A stretch of DNA of 64,000 nucleotides, taken from contig NZ_CP075715.1 of NCBI RefSeq assembly GCF_024584805.1, positions 6,791,526 through 6,855,525 on the forward strand, given 5' to 3'. The notes under the pieces are model-generated. The model saw nothing but the letters and a program-made list of their open reading frames with translations, did no database searches and was not told the origin of the DNA. This DNA is from Streptomyces sp. FIT100 (GTDB lineage: Bacteria > Actinomycetota > Actinomycetes > Streptomycetales > Streptomycetaceae). Position 1 is the first letter of the stretch, and every line of letters begins with the position of its first letter. This document shows, in pieces, positions 53,291 to 61,761 of this stretch. The position numbers were made by a program, and so were the translations under genes.

Positions 53291-54874
53291 ATGAACGGGA
53301 CGGCCACGGGCGAGGGATCGGCCACCACGAGGGCCGGTGGGCTCACCCGGCGCGGGCTGCTGGGCGCGGGCATGGGCGCGGCGGCCGCCGGCCTCCTCGC
53401 GGCCGGGGCGCCCGCGGCCATGGCGGGCCGGGCCCCCCGTGCCCCGCGCGCCGGTGACTGGGCGGCGCTCGCCCGCGGTCTCGACGGCACACTCGTCCGG
53501 CCGGGCGGCCGCGACTACGACACCGCGCGCACGCTCTTCAACCCCCGCTTCGACGGGCTCAGGCCGGCCGGGATCGCGTACTGCGCACGGACCGAAGACG
53601 TCTGCAGCTGCCTGGAGTTCGCCCGTCGGCACCGGGTCCCCGTCGCGGTACGCAGCGGCGGCCACTCGTACGCCGGCTGGTCGTCAGGGCCCGGACTCGT
53701 CGTCGACGTGCAGAAGATGGCGTCCGTCGCGCTCTCCGGGACGACGGCGACGATCGGCGCCGGGGCCAAACTGATCGACGTCTACGCCCGGTTGACGGCA
53801 CACGGGCGGACCGTGCCCGCCGGGTCCTGCCCCACCGTGGGCATCTCCGGGCTGGCGCTCGGCGGCGGCATCGGTGTTGTCAGCCGCGCCTACGGCCTGA
53901 CGAGCGACAGCGTCACCGGCGCCCGCATCGTCACGGCCGACGGCCGGATCCGGTTCGTGGACGCCCGGCACGAGCCCGACCTGTTCTGGGCGCTGCGGGG
54001 CGGCGGCAACGCCCAGTTCGGCGTCGTCACCGAGCTGCGGCTGCGCACCCACGCGGCGCCGCGGTGCACCACGTTCTTCCTGAGCTGGCCCTGGTCGCAG
54101 GCCGCGGCCGTCGTACGCGAGTGGCAGCGCTGGGCCCCCACCGCCCCCGACGAGATCTGGGCCAATCTGCATCTGTCCGCACCCGCCGGGGGACGGCCGG
54201 GCTCGGTCCGGGTCGGGGGCCTGTCCCTCGGCGCCCGCGGTGACCTGGAGAACCGTCTGGACCGCCTGGCCGACGCGATCGGCAGGCCCGCGCGGTCGGT
54301 GTCGGTGCGCACCCGCCCGTTCATGGACGCGATGAAGGTGATGGGCGGGGTCTCCGGCTTCACCGTCGCACAGGCCCATCAGCGCGGCAGCCTGCCCGGC
54401 CGCACCCCGCAGGGGCGCGTGGCGCGCGAATCGTACGCGGCTCGCTCCGACTTCTACACCCGGCGCATTCCCTCCGACGGTGTGCGGGCGCTGCTCGCCC
54501 GGGTGGAGCGGCTGGCGGCGCTCACCGGGGGCGGCGCCGGAAGCGTGGCCCTCGACGCCCTGGGCGGCGCGGTGGGGCGGGTACGGGCGGCGGACACGGC
54601 GTTCGTCCACCGCACCGCGCTGTTCCTGGCCCAGTACATCGTGTCCTGGCCGGAGAGCGCCTCCGCGACGACCGTGGCCGGGCACCAGGCATGGCTCGAC
54701 GGCACCCACGCGGCGATGCGGCCCTGGGCGAGCGGTGCGGCGTACCAGAACTACACGGATCCCAAACTGCGGGACTGGCGCCGGGCGTACTACGGCGCGA
54801 ACGCCGACCGGCTCGCGCACGTGAAGGCGGCGTACGACCCGGGGCGGTTCTTCCGCCACCCGCAGGCGTTCTGA
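53291..54874 (+). CDS. Tat-exported BBE-type FAD oxidoreductase
   Basis: 527 aa. A twin-arginine signal (LTRRGLLGAGMGAAAAGLLA, then AAMAG) predicts folded export. FAD_binding_4 domain: VAVRSGGHSYAGWSSGPGLV with the His for covalent FAD, and AGSCPTVGISGLALGGGIG with the Cys for the second covalent bond, so bicovalent flavin is expected. The C-terminal BBE motif is AYQNYTDPKLRDWRRAYYG. Relatives oxidise sugars, alkaloids or cyclise natural products. It is preceded by GGGGCAGGGC and is single. Confidence 0.9.
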   Translation: MNGTATGEGSATTRAGGLTRRGLLGAGMGAAAAGLLAAGAPAAMAGRAPRAPRAGDWAALARGLDGTLVRPGGRDYDTARTLFNPRFDGLRPAGIAYCARTEDVCSCLEFARRHRVPVAVRSGGHSYAGWSSGPGLVVDVQKMASVALSGTTATIGAGAKLIDVYARLTAHGRTVPAGSCPTVGISGLALGGGIGVVSRAYGLTSDSVTGARIVTADGRIRFVDARHEPDLFWALRGGGNAQFGVVTELRLRTHAAPRCTTFFLSWPWSQAAAVVREWQRWAPTAPDEIWANLHLSAPAGGRPGSVRVGGLSLGARGDLENRLDRLADAIGRPARSVSVRTRPFMDAMKVMGGVSGFTVAQAHQRGSLPGRTPQGRVARESYAARSDFYTRRIPSDGVRALLARVERLAALTGGGAGSVALDALGGAVGRVRAADTAFVHRTALFLAQYIVSWPESASATTVAGHQAWLDGTHAAMRPWASGAAYQNYTDPKLRDWRRAYYGANADRLAHVKAAYDPGRFFRHPQAF

Positions 54875-54893
54875 CGGCCGGCCTCCCCGGCCG
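54875..54893. terminator. Hairpin between convergent BBE and lipoate-ligase-type genes
   Basis: CGGCCGG-CCTCC-CCGGCCG, a 7-bp perfect stem beginning right after the TGA of the BBE gene. Likely a terminator serving the convergent pair. Confidence 0.6.
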
Positions 54894-54915
54894 ACCCCGA
54901 CCAACCCCCGTCGTC

Positions 54916-55989
54916 CTACGGCACCCGCGCGGTCCACTCGGGCGTCGCGAACTTCGTCCGCGCCAACTCCTGTGCCCGCGCCATCTCCTCGTCCGTCACC
55001 CCGCCCTCCGTCAGCCCGTACCGGCCGCGGAAGGAGTCGATCATCCGCTCGATGACCGCCTCGCGCGGCAGACCGGTCTGGCGGCGCAGCGGATCGACCC
55101 GCTTCTGCGCGCTCTTCGTGCCCTTGTCGGAGAGCTTCTCCCGGCCGATCCGCAGGACGTCGACCATCTTGGCGGCGTCGATGTCGTACGCCATCGTCAC
55201 GTGGTGGAGGACCGCCCCGCCGTCCGCCACCCGCTTCTGCGCGGCGCCCGCGATCTTGCCCGCCTCGGTGGTGATGTCGTTGAGCGGCTGGTACCAGGCC
55301 CTGATGCCCATGTCGCCCAGCGCGCCGAGGACCCAGTCGTCGAGGTAGGCGTAACTGTCCGTGAAGGAGAGGCCGGAGACGAGCGAGCCGGGCACGGAAA
55401 GCGAGTACGTGATGGTGTTTCCCGGCTCGATGAACATCGCCCCGCCGCCGGAGATGCGCCGCACCACCGTGATGCCGTGGCGTTCGGCGGCGGCCGGGTC
55501 GACCTCGTTGCGCAGCGACTGGAAGCTCCCGATGACCACGGCGGGGGCACCCCACTCCCACACCCGCAGCGTGGGCGGCCGCCGCCCGGCCGCGACCTCG
55601 GCGGTCAGGACCTCGTCGAGCGCCATGTGCAGCGCGGGCGGCTGGGGACCGTCGTGGACGAGCTGCCAGTCGTGGTCGGTCCAGTCGGTGGCCTGCGCGA
55701 GCGCGCGGCGCACGGTGACGCCGATGCCCTCCGTGGTCAGCCCGTACATCTCGGTGCCGGGCGGCAGCGCCGCCTCGATGCGCTGTGCCAGCGCGGCGGT
55801 GTCGAGGTCGGCGGGCGCGCCCTCCAGGGCGCGGTCGATGGCCGGGAGGGCCTCGTCTGGCTCCAGGAAGAAGTCACCGGCCACCCGGACGTCCCTCAGA
55901 CGGCCGTCCTCGACATCGAGGTCGACGATGACGAGCTTGCCGCCCGGGACCTTGTACTCACCGTGCACCGCTGCCTCCCACGTGCTCAC
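54916..55989 (-). CDS. Lipoate-protein ligase A family protein
   Basis: 357 aa from GTG 55989; the reading frame is open further upstream, but homology begins at STWEAAVHGEYKVPGGKL. Unusually, the small accessory domain (LplA C-domain-like, about 1-95) comes first. The catalytic BPL/LplA domain follows with ALHMALDEVLTAEVAAG, RRISGGGAMFIEPGNTITYS and QPLNDITTEAGKIAGAAQKR (Lys for lipoyl-AMP). It activates lipoate and attaches it to carrier proteins. The C-terminal roughly 80 residues are a helical extension. Confidence 0.85.
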   Translation of the reverse strand: MSTWEAAVHGEYKVPGGKLVIVDLDVEDGRLRDVRVAGDFFLEPDEALPAIDRALEGAPADLDTAALAQRIEAALPPGTEMYGLTTEGIGVTVRRALAQATDWTDHDWQLVHDGPQPPALHMALDEVLTAEVAAGRRPPTLRVWEWGAPAVVIGSFQSLRNEVDPAAAERHGITVVRRISGGGAMFIEPGNTITYSLSVPGSLVSGLSFTDSYAYLDDWVLGALGDMGIRAWYQPLNDITTEAGKIAGAAQKRVADGGAVLHHVTMAYDIDAAKMVDVLRIGREKLSDKGTKSAQKRVDPLRRQTGLPREAVIERMIDSFRGRYGLTEGGVTDEEMARAQELARTKFATPEWTARVP

Positions 55990-56204
55990 CGCGGTAACGA
56001 CAACGCCGCCCTTGACCTCGCCATTCCCGGGCGCCGCGCGGCGGGGTGCGGTTGGGTGTGCACTGCACCTTTTGCCGGGCGGGGTTACCCGATCTTCATC
56101 AAAAGCAGGCGGGCTTCCGCCTCCCGACCTCTTGTCGTGCGGACTGTATGCGAAATACGGTCTGCGGTATTCCTTGATCACCTCTGGCGGGAGGAAGTTC
56201 CCTC

Positions 56205-57812
56205 GTGCGCCGAACAGCCGTTGCCCCCGCGGCAGTTGCCCTGATGGCCCTCATGTCGGGCTGCACGTCCCTCCAGACCTCGGCCACCGAGGTCGGCGGA
56301 GTACGGATGACCGACGGGCGCCCCGTACGCGACGGTGGCACCCTCACCATCGCCCTCAACTCCGACCCCGACAAGCTCGATCCGACGCTCGCCCAGACCC
56401 TGGTCGGACGGACCGTCTTCTCGTCCCTGTGCGAGAAGCTGTACGACATCGACCAGCACGGCACCGTCGTGCCGCAGCTCGCCGCCGCCCTGCCCGTGAC
56501 CTCCGCCGACGGCCGCACCGTCACCATCGCCGTACGCAAGGGCCTCACCTTCAGCGACGGCACCGCGCTCGACGCACCCGCCGTCGTCACCTCGCTCCTG
56601 CGCCACCGCGACCTGCCCGGCTCGGCGCGCGGCACCGAACTCGCCCCGCTGCGCACCGCCGAGGCGACCGGCCCGTACACGGTCGAGCTGACCCTGAAGC
56701 AGCCGTACGTACCCCTCACCGGAGTCCTCGCCGACCGCTCCGGCATGGTGATGTCCCCGGCCGCGCTGAAGAAGTACGGCAAGAACTTCACCAACCACCC
56801 TTCCTGCGTCGGCCCGTTCCGCTTCGTCGAACGCGTCGGCGGCGACCGGATCGTCCTCGCCAAGGACCCCCACTACTACGACGCCGACCGCGTCCACCTC
56901 GACCAGGTCGTCTACAAACCCATCCCCGACGGCAACGTCCGCCTCGCCAACCTGCGCTCCGGCGACATCCAGATCGGCGACCAGATGGGCCCCGTGGACG
57001 TCCGCAGCGCCCTCACCGAGCCCGAGCTCCAGCTCTTCACCTCGCCCTCGCTCGGCTACCAGGGCATCGGCCTCAACGTCGGCAACGTCAAGGGCCTCGG
57101 CGCCGAGCCCGGCCGCATCGACACCCCCCTCGCCCGTGACGTCCGCGTCCGCGAGGCGTTCGAGCTCTCCCTCGACCGCGAACTCATCAACAAGGTCGTC
57201 TACCAGGGCATGTACGAACCGGCCTGCGGCCCCGTCTCGCCCCAGTCCGCCATCGCCCCCGGCATACCGCCGGCCCGGTGCCCCGGCCGCGATGTCGAGC
57301 GGGCCCAGCGGCTGCTGCGCGAGGCCGGCGTGGCCATCCCCGTACGGATGGAGCTGAAGGTCTCCACCACCCCGGAGTCCAGCCGGTTCGGCCAGGTCGT
57401 CCAGGCCATGGCGAAGGAGGCCGGGTTCGAGGTGACCCTGCGGCCCACCGAGTACGCCACGCTCCTCGAGGAGACCGACGCCGGGAACTACTCCGCCTTC
57501 ACCAGCGGCTGGTCGGGCCGGCTCGACCCCGACGGCAACATCGCCAGCTTCCTCAGGACCCGGGGAGCCATGAACGCCTACGGACTCTCCGACCCGGACA
57601 TCGACCGGCTCGTCGAACGCGGCCGCACCGAGGCCGACCCCGCCGAACGCGCCCGTATCTACACCGAACTGACCCGCCGGGTGCGGGCCGAGCACACCCT
57701 CATCTACCTCTACCGGCAGAAGAACTACGTCGTCGCCACCACCTCCGTCGCGGGCGTCCGCGTCTACGGCGACGGCCTCGTCCGGATCAAGTCCGCGGGG
57801 TACACACGATGA
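56205..57812 (+). CDS. ABC transporter substrate-binding lipoprotein (family 5, peptide type)
   Basis: 535 aa from GTG 56205 with GGGAGGAAG upstream. Lipobox LMALMSGCTSLQ. Family 5 features: GGTLTIALNSDPDKLDPTLA, VRKGLTFSDGTALDAPAV, FTNHPSCVGPFRFVE and a C-terminal lobe ending YLYRQKNYVVAT. It binds oligopeptides or related ligands outside the membrane. First gene of a coupled five-gene ABC operon. Its stop overlaps the next start (ATGA). Confidence 0.92.
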   Translation: MRRTAVAPAAVALMALMSGCTSLQTSATEVGGVRMTDGRPVRDGGTLTIALNSDPDKLDPTLAQTLVGRTVFSSLCEKLYDIDQHGTVVPQLAAALPVTSADGRTVTIAVRKGLTFSDGTALDAPAVVTSLLRHRDLPGSARGTELAPLRTAEATGPYTVELTLKQPYVPLTGVLADRSGMVMSPAALKKYGKNFTNHPSCVGPFRFVERVGGDRIVLAKDPHYYDADRVHLDQVVYKPIPDGNVRLANLRSGDIQIGDQMGPVDVRSALTEPELQLFTSPSLGYQGIGLNVGNVKGLGAEPGRIDTPLARDVRVREAFELSLDRELINKVVYQGMYEPACGPVSPQSAIAPGIPPARCPGRDVERAQRLLREAGVAIPVRMELKVSTTPESSRFGQVVQAMAKEAGFEVTLRPTEYATLLEETDAGNYSAFTSGWSGRLDPDGNIASFLRTRGAMNAYGLSDPDIDRLVERGRTEADPAERARIYTELTRRVRAEHTLIYLYRQKNYVVATTSVAGVRVYGDGLVRIKSAGYTR

Positions 57813-58762
57813 CCACCTATCTGCTCACCCGGCTGCGCCAGTCCCTCCTCACCCTCTTCCTCGTCAGCATCGTCGTCTTCGCCGGCATCCGGGCCCTGCC
57901 CGGCGACCCGGCGCTCGCCCTCGCAGGCGAGGAACGCAGCCCCGAGGCGCTCGCCGCGATCCGCGCGAGCTACGGCCTGGACGACAACGTCCTCATCCAG
58001 TACGGCCGGTTCATCGGCCACGCCGTCACCGGCGACCTCGGCACCTCGTCGCGCACCGGACTGCCCGTCGCCGACGCCATCACCGCAGCCCTGCCCGTGA
58101 CCCTCGAACTGGCCGCGCTCTCCCTGCTGCTGGCCGTCGTCGTCGGCATCGGCGCCGGCGTCGTGGCCGCCGTACGACGCGGGCGGCCCGAGGAGTGGCT
58201 GGCCAACGCGATCGCCCTGTTCGGCCTCTCCGTGCCCACCTTCTGGCTCGGCATCGTGCTCGTCCTCACCTTCGCCATCGCCGTACCGGTCTTCGCCGCC
58301 TCCGGATACGTGCCCTTCGGCACCGACCCGCTCGACAACCTGCGCCGCATGGTGCTCCCGTCGATCGTCCTCGGATCGGGGCTCGCCGCCGTCGTGATGC
58401 GCCAGACCCGGGCCGCCATGCTCGACTCGCTCTCCGCCGACTACATCCGCACGGCCAGGTCCAAAGGGCTCTCACGACGGGCCGTCATCGGCCGGCACGC
58501 CCTGCGGAACTCCCTCGTCACCGTCGTCACCGTGCTCGGCCTGCAACTCGGGCACCTGATCTCCGGCGCCGTCGTCACCGAGCAGATCTTCGTCCTCCCC
58601 GGCTTCGGCAAGCTCACCATCGACGCCGTCTTCACCCGTGACTACGCGACGCTGCAGGGCGTGGTGCTCTGCACCTCCGCCGCGTACATCCTCATCAACC
58701 TGCTGGTCGACGTCTTGTATTCGGTGATCGACCCGCGCATCAGGCTCGGAGGTGCCCGGTGA
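57809..58762 (+). CDS. ABC transporter permease, DppB type
   Basis: 317 aa, six helices, first one RLRQSLLTLFLVSIVVFAGI. The EAA loop is visible around YIRTARSKGLSRRAVIGRHA. It ends with DVLYSVIDPRIRLGGAR, typical of DppB/OppB. Coupled by 4-bp overlaps to the binding protein and to the second permease. Confidence 0.93.
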   Translation: MTTYLLTRLRQSLLTLFLVSIVVFAGIRALPGDPALALAGEERSPEALAAIRASYGLDDNVLIQYGRFIGHAVTGDLGTSSRTGLPVADAITAALPVTLELAALSLLLAVVVGIGAGVVAAVRRGRPEEWLANAIALFGLSVPTFWLGIVLVLTFAIAVPVFAASGYVPFGTDPLDNLRRMVLPSIVLGSGLAAVVMRQTRAAMLDSLSADYIRTARSKGLSRRAVIGRHALRNSLVTVVTVLGLQLGHLISGAVVTEQIFVLPGFGKLTIDAVFTRDYATLQGVVLCTSAAYILINLLVDVLYSVIDPRIRLGGAR

Positions 58763-59646
58763 CCACGACCGTACTCAGCGCCCTGCGGCCGAGGCTCCGG
58801 GCCGCGGCGCACGGCGGCGGCAGACTGCGGGCACTGCGCCGCAACCGCCTCGCCCTCACCGGCGGAGTCATCGCGGCCGTCTTCGTCCTCGCCGCCCTCC
58901 TCGCACCGCTGATCGCGCCCTACGACCCGGCGCGGCCCGACTTCGGCAACGTCCTCGCCGAACCCAGCTGGTCGCACTGGCTCGGCACCGACGACCTCGG
59001 CCGCGACCAGCTCTCCCGCATCGTCCACGGCGCCCGCGCCTCGATGCAGGTCGGGCTGCTCGCCGTGGTGCTCGCCTTCCTCGTCGGCGTACCGCTCGGG
59101 CTGCTCGCCGGCTACTACGGCCGGATCGCCGACAGCACGGTCTCCCGGATCACCGACACCATGCTGGCCTTCCCGTTCCTGGTCCTGGCCGTCGGACTCG
59201 CCGCCGTGCTCGGTCCCTCACTCTCCAACGCGACCATCGCCATCGGCATCTCCCAGATCCCGGCCGTCATCCGCATCACCCGCGCCGAGACACTCCGGCT
59301 CAAGCACACCGACTACGTGGCCGCGGCTATCGCCAACGGCGGCGGCGACGCCACCGTGCTCGGCCGCCACATCCTGCCCAACGCCACCTCCGCGCTGATC
59401 GTCCAGGCGACCGTCGGCATCCCCGCCGCGATCATCGGCGAGGCGCTTCTGAGCTTCCTCGGCCTCGGGGTGCAGCCGCCCGATCCGTCGCTCGGCGTGA
59501 TGCTCTCCGGCGCACAGCCGTTCCTCGCCCCCGCGCCCTGGCTGGCCGTCTTCCCCGGGCTCGCGATCGTCGCGGCGACGCTCGCCTTCAACCTGCTCGG
59601 CGACGGGCTCCGTGACGTCCTCGACCCCCGTGGAGCGACCCGATGA
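58759..59646 (+). CDS. ABC transporter permease, DppC type
   Basis: 295 aa, GTG start in a 4-bp overlap. N-terminal RRNRLALTGGVIAAVFVLAA and HWLGTDDLGRDQLSRIVHGA are DppC/OppC hallmarks. The EAA loop lies near YVAAAIANGGGDATVLGRHI. It ends NLLGDGLRDVLDPR. It forms the membrane channel with the DppB-type subunit. Confidence 0.93.
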   Translation: MTTTVLSALRPRLRAAAHGGGRLRALRRNRLALTGGVIAAVFVLAALLAPLIAPYDPARPDFGNVLAEPSWSHWLGTDDLGRDQLSRIVHGARASMQVGLLAVVLAFLVGVPLGLLAGYYGRIADSTVSRITDTMLAFPFLVLAVGLAAVLGPSLSNATIAIGISQIPAVIRITRAETLRLKHTDYVAAAIANGGGDATVLGRHILPNATSALIVQATVGIPAAIIGEALLSFLGLGVQPPDPSLGVMLSGAQPFLAPAPWLAVFPGLAIVAATLAFNLLGDGLRDVLDPRGATR

Positions 59647-60641
59647 CCTCATCCGTGACGCCCGTGCTGAGCGTGCGCGACCTGTCGGTGTCCTTCCGTA
59701 CGGACAGCCGGACCGTCCACGCCGTCGACTCCGTCTCCTACGACCTCGCCGCGGGCGAAGTGCTCGCGGTGGTCGGCGAGTCGGGCTGCGGCAAGTCCGT
59801 CACCTCGATGGCGGTGATGGGACTGCTGCCGCCCACGGCCCGGGTCCAGGGCTCCATCCGGCTGGCCGGCCGCGAACTCGCCGGCGCCGACGACCGGACA
59901 CTCGGCAGGGTCCGCGGCAAGGACATCGCGATGATCTTCCAGGAGCCGATGACATCGCTCAACCCCGTCCTCACCGTCGGCCGGCAGATCACCGAGGTGC
60001 TCCGGCGCCACCAGGGCCTCGGCCGCAGGGCGGCGGCCGAGCGGGCCGTGGAACTCCTCGGACTGGTCGGCATCCCCGCGCCCCGCCGCCGTGCCGCCGA
60101 GTACCCGCACCAGCTCAGCGGCGGTACGCGGCAGCGCGTGATGATCGCCGTCGCGGTCGCCTGCGATCCCTCGGTGCTCATCGCCGACGAGCCGACCACC
60201 GCACTCGACGTCACCGTCCAGGCGGGCATCCTGGAGGTCCTCCGGTCACTGCGCGAGCGCCTCGGCACCGCGATCGTCCTCATCACCCACGACCTCGGCG
60301 TCGTCGCCGACCTCGCCGACCGGGTGCTCGTCATGTACGCGGGCCGGACCGTCGAACAGGCCCCGGTGGACGAGCTGTTCGCCTCGCCCCGGCACCCGTA
60401 CACGAGCGGTCTGCTCGGCGCCGTGCTCCGCCCCGGCGGCGAGGGCAAGCGGCGGCTCCCCGAGATCCCCGGTCTCGTCCCGAGCCTCGACGCCCAGCCC
60501 GACGCCTGCACCTTCGCCCCGCGCTGCGCCTACGCCGACGACGCCTGCACCGCCGCGCGGCCGGCCTTCGCGACGCTCGCCGCCGCCCACGAGACGGCCT
60601 GCCGGCACCCGCTCCCGACCACCTCGGAGGTCACGCCGTGA
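59643..60641 (+). CDS. ABC transporter ATPase, DppD type
   Basis: 332 aa. Walker A GESGCGKSVTSMAVM, Q-loop FQEPMTSLNPVLT, signature LSGGTRQRVMIAVAVA (a variant of LSGGQ), Walker B VLIADEPTTALDVT, H-loop LITHDLG. The oligopeptide C-terminal domain has four Cys (CTFAPRCAYADDAC and later) that may bind a cluster in this family. Confidence 0.93.
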   Translation: MTSSVTPVLSVRDLSVSFRTDSRTVHAVDSVSYDLAAGEVLAVVGESGCGKSVTSMAVMGLLPPTARVQGSIRLAGRELAGADDRTLGRVRGKDIAMIFQEPMTSLNPVLTVGRQITEVLRRHQGLGRRAAAERAVELLGLVGIPAPRRRAAEYPHQLSGGTRQRVMIAVAVACDPSVLIADEPTTALDVTVQAGILEVLRSLRERLGTAIVLITHDLGVVADLADRVLVMYAGRTVEQAPVDELFASPRHPYTSGLLGAVLRPGGEGKRRLPEIPGLVPSLDAQPDACTFAPRCAYADDACTAARPAFATLAAAHETACRHPLPTTSEVTP

Positions 60642-61663
60642 CCAGCAAGCCACCCGTCCTCGAACTGCACGGCCTCACCCGCCACTTCGCCTCGGGCAAG
60701 GGCACCGTCCGGGCCGTCGACGACGTCAGCCTCACCGTCGGCCGCGGCGAAGTCGTCGGCCTCGTGGGCGAGTCGGGAAGCGGCAAGTCGACCGTCGGCC
60801 GCTGCGCCGTGCGCCTCGACGCGCCGACCGCCGGCACCGTCCGGATCAACGGCACCGACGTCACCCGGCTCTCCCGGCGCGCCCTGCGGCCCCTGCGCAA
60901 GGACTTCCACCTCGTCTTCCAGGACCCCTCGTCCTCCCTCGACCCGCGGATGACGGTCGGCGGCATCATCGCCGAACCGATACGGCTGCACCGGCTTGCC
61001 GCCCGCGGCGAGGCCGTACGCGCCCGGGTCGGCGAACTCCTCGCGCAGGTCGGACTGCGGCCCGAGTACGCCGACCGGCATCCGCACGAGCTCTCCGGCG
61101 GCCAGCGCCAGCGCATCTCGCTCGCCCGGGCCCTGGCCGTCGACCCGGACCTGCTGATCGCCGACGAGCCGACATCGGCGCTCGACGTCTCCGTCCAGGC
61201 GTCCGTGCTCAATCTCCTCGCCGACCTCCAGCGCGAGCGGGGTTTCGGCTGCCTGTTCATCACCCACGATCTCGCGGCCGTCGAGTTCCTCGCCGACCGG
61301 ATCGCCGTGATGTATCTCGGCCAGGTCGTGGAACAGGCCCCGACCGCTGACCTGTTCGCCGCCCCCAAGCACCCGTACACCCAGGCGCTGCTCTCCGCCG
61401 CGCCCGTGCCCGACCCGGCCGCCCAGCGCTCCCGCGAGCGGATCGTCCTGAGCGGCGAGCTGCCCAGCCCGCTGGCGCCGCCGCCGGGCTGCCGCTTCCA
61501 CACCCGCTGCCCGGTGGCCGTCGCTCGCTGCCGGACCGGGATCCCGGAGCTGCGTACGCTGCCGGGTACGGCCCGGCAGGTCGCCTGCCACCTGGTGGCC
61601 GACGACGGCACGGCACCCGACGCGGCCGCGGCTTCCGCCACAGCCCCGGCCCCAACTCCCTGA
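60638..61663 (+). CDS. ABC transporter ATPase, DppF type
   Basis: 341 aa, GTG in a 4-bp overlap. Walker A GESGSGKSTVGRCAV, signature LSGGQRQRISLARALA, Walker B LLIADEPTSALDVS, H-loop FITHDLAAVE. Its C-terminus has the Cys-rich oligopeptide/dipeptide domain (CRFHTRCPVAVARC). It pairs with the DppD-type ATPase to energise the importer. Confidence 0.93.
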   Translation: MTSKPPVLELHGLTRHFASGKGTVRAVDDVSLTVGRGEVVGLVGESGSGKSTVGRCAVRLDAPTAGTVRINGTDVTRLSRRALRPLRKDFHLVFQDPSSSLDPRMTVGGIIAEPIRLHRLAARGEAVRARVGELLAQVGLRPEYADRHPHELSGGQRQRISLARALAVDPDLLIADEPTSALDVSVQASVLNLLADLQRERGFGCLFITHDLAAVEFLADRIAVMYLGQVVEQAPTADLFAAPKHPYTQALLSAAPVPDPAAQRSRERIVLSGELPSPLAPPPGCRFHTRCPVAVARCRTGIPELRTLPGTARQVACHLVADDGTAPDAAAASATAPAPTP

Positions 61664-61689
61664 GCCCCGCTGCCGATCCCCCGCAGCCT

Positions 61690-61740
61690 CGCCCCCGTAC
61701 ACCGAATCCCGTACCTCGGATCCCGTACACCGAATCCCGC
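61690..61740. repeat. Short direct repeats before the GGT-family gene
   Basis: CCCGTACACCGAATCCCG occurs twice (about 61692 and 61722), with a third degenerate copy between. No gene. The 98-bp gap (61664-61761) is the only spacing of note in the operon. Confidence 0.6.
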
Positions 61741-61761
61741 ACACCCATGGAGCCACCGCAC

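Noticed and set aside
51147..54874. Amidase, TetR and BBE flavoprotein as part of the CDPS cluster
   Set aside because: They lie beyond the IS relic, on the opposite strand, have normal high GC and their own regulator site; a role in the CDPS pathway is possible but unsupported.
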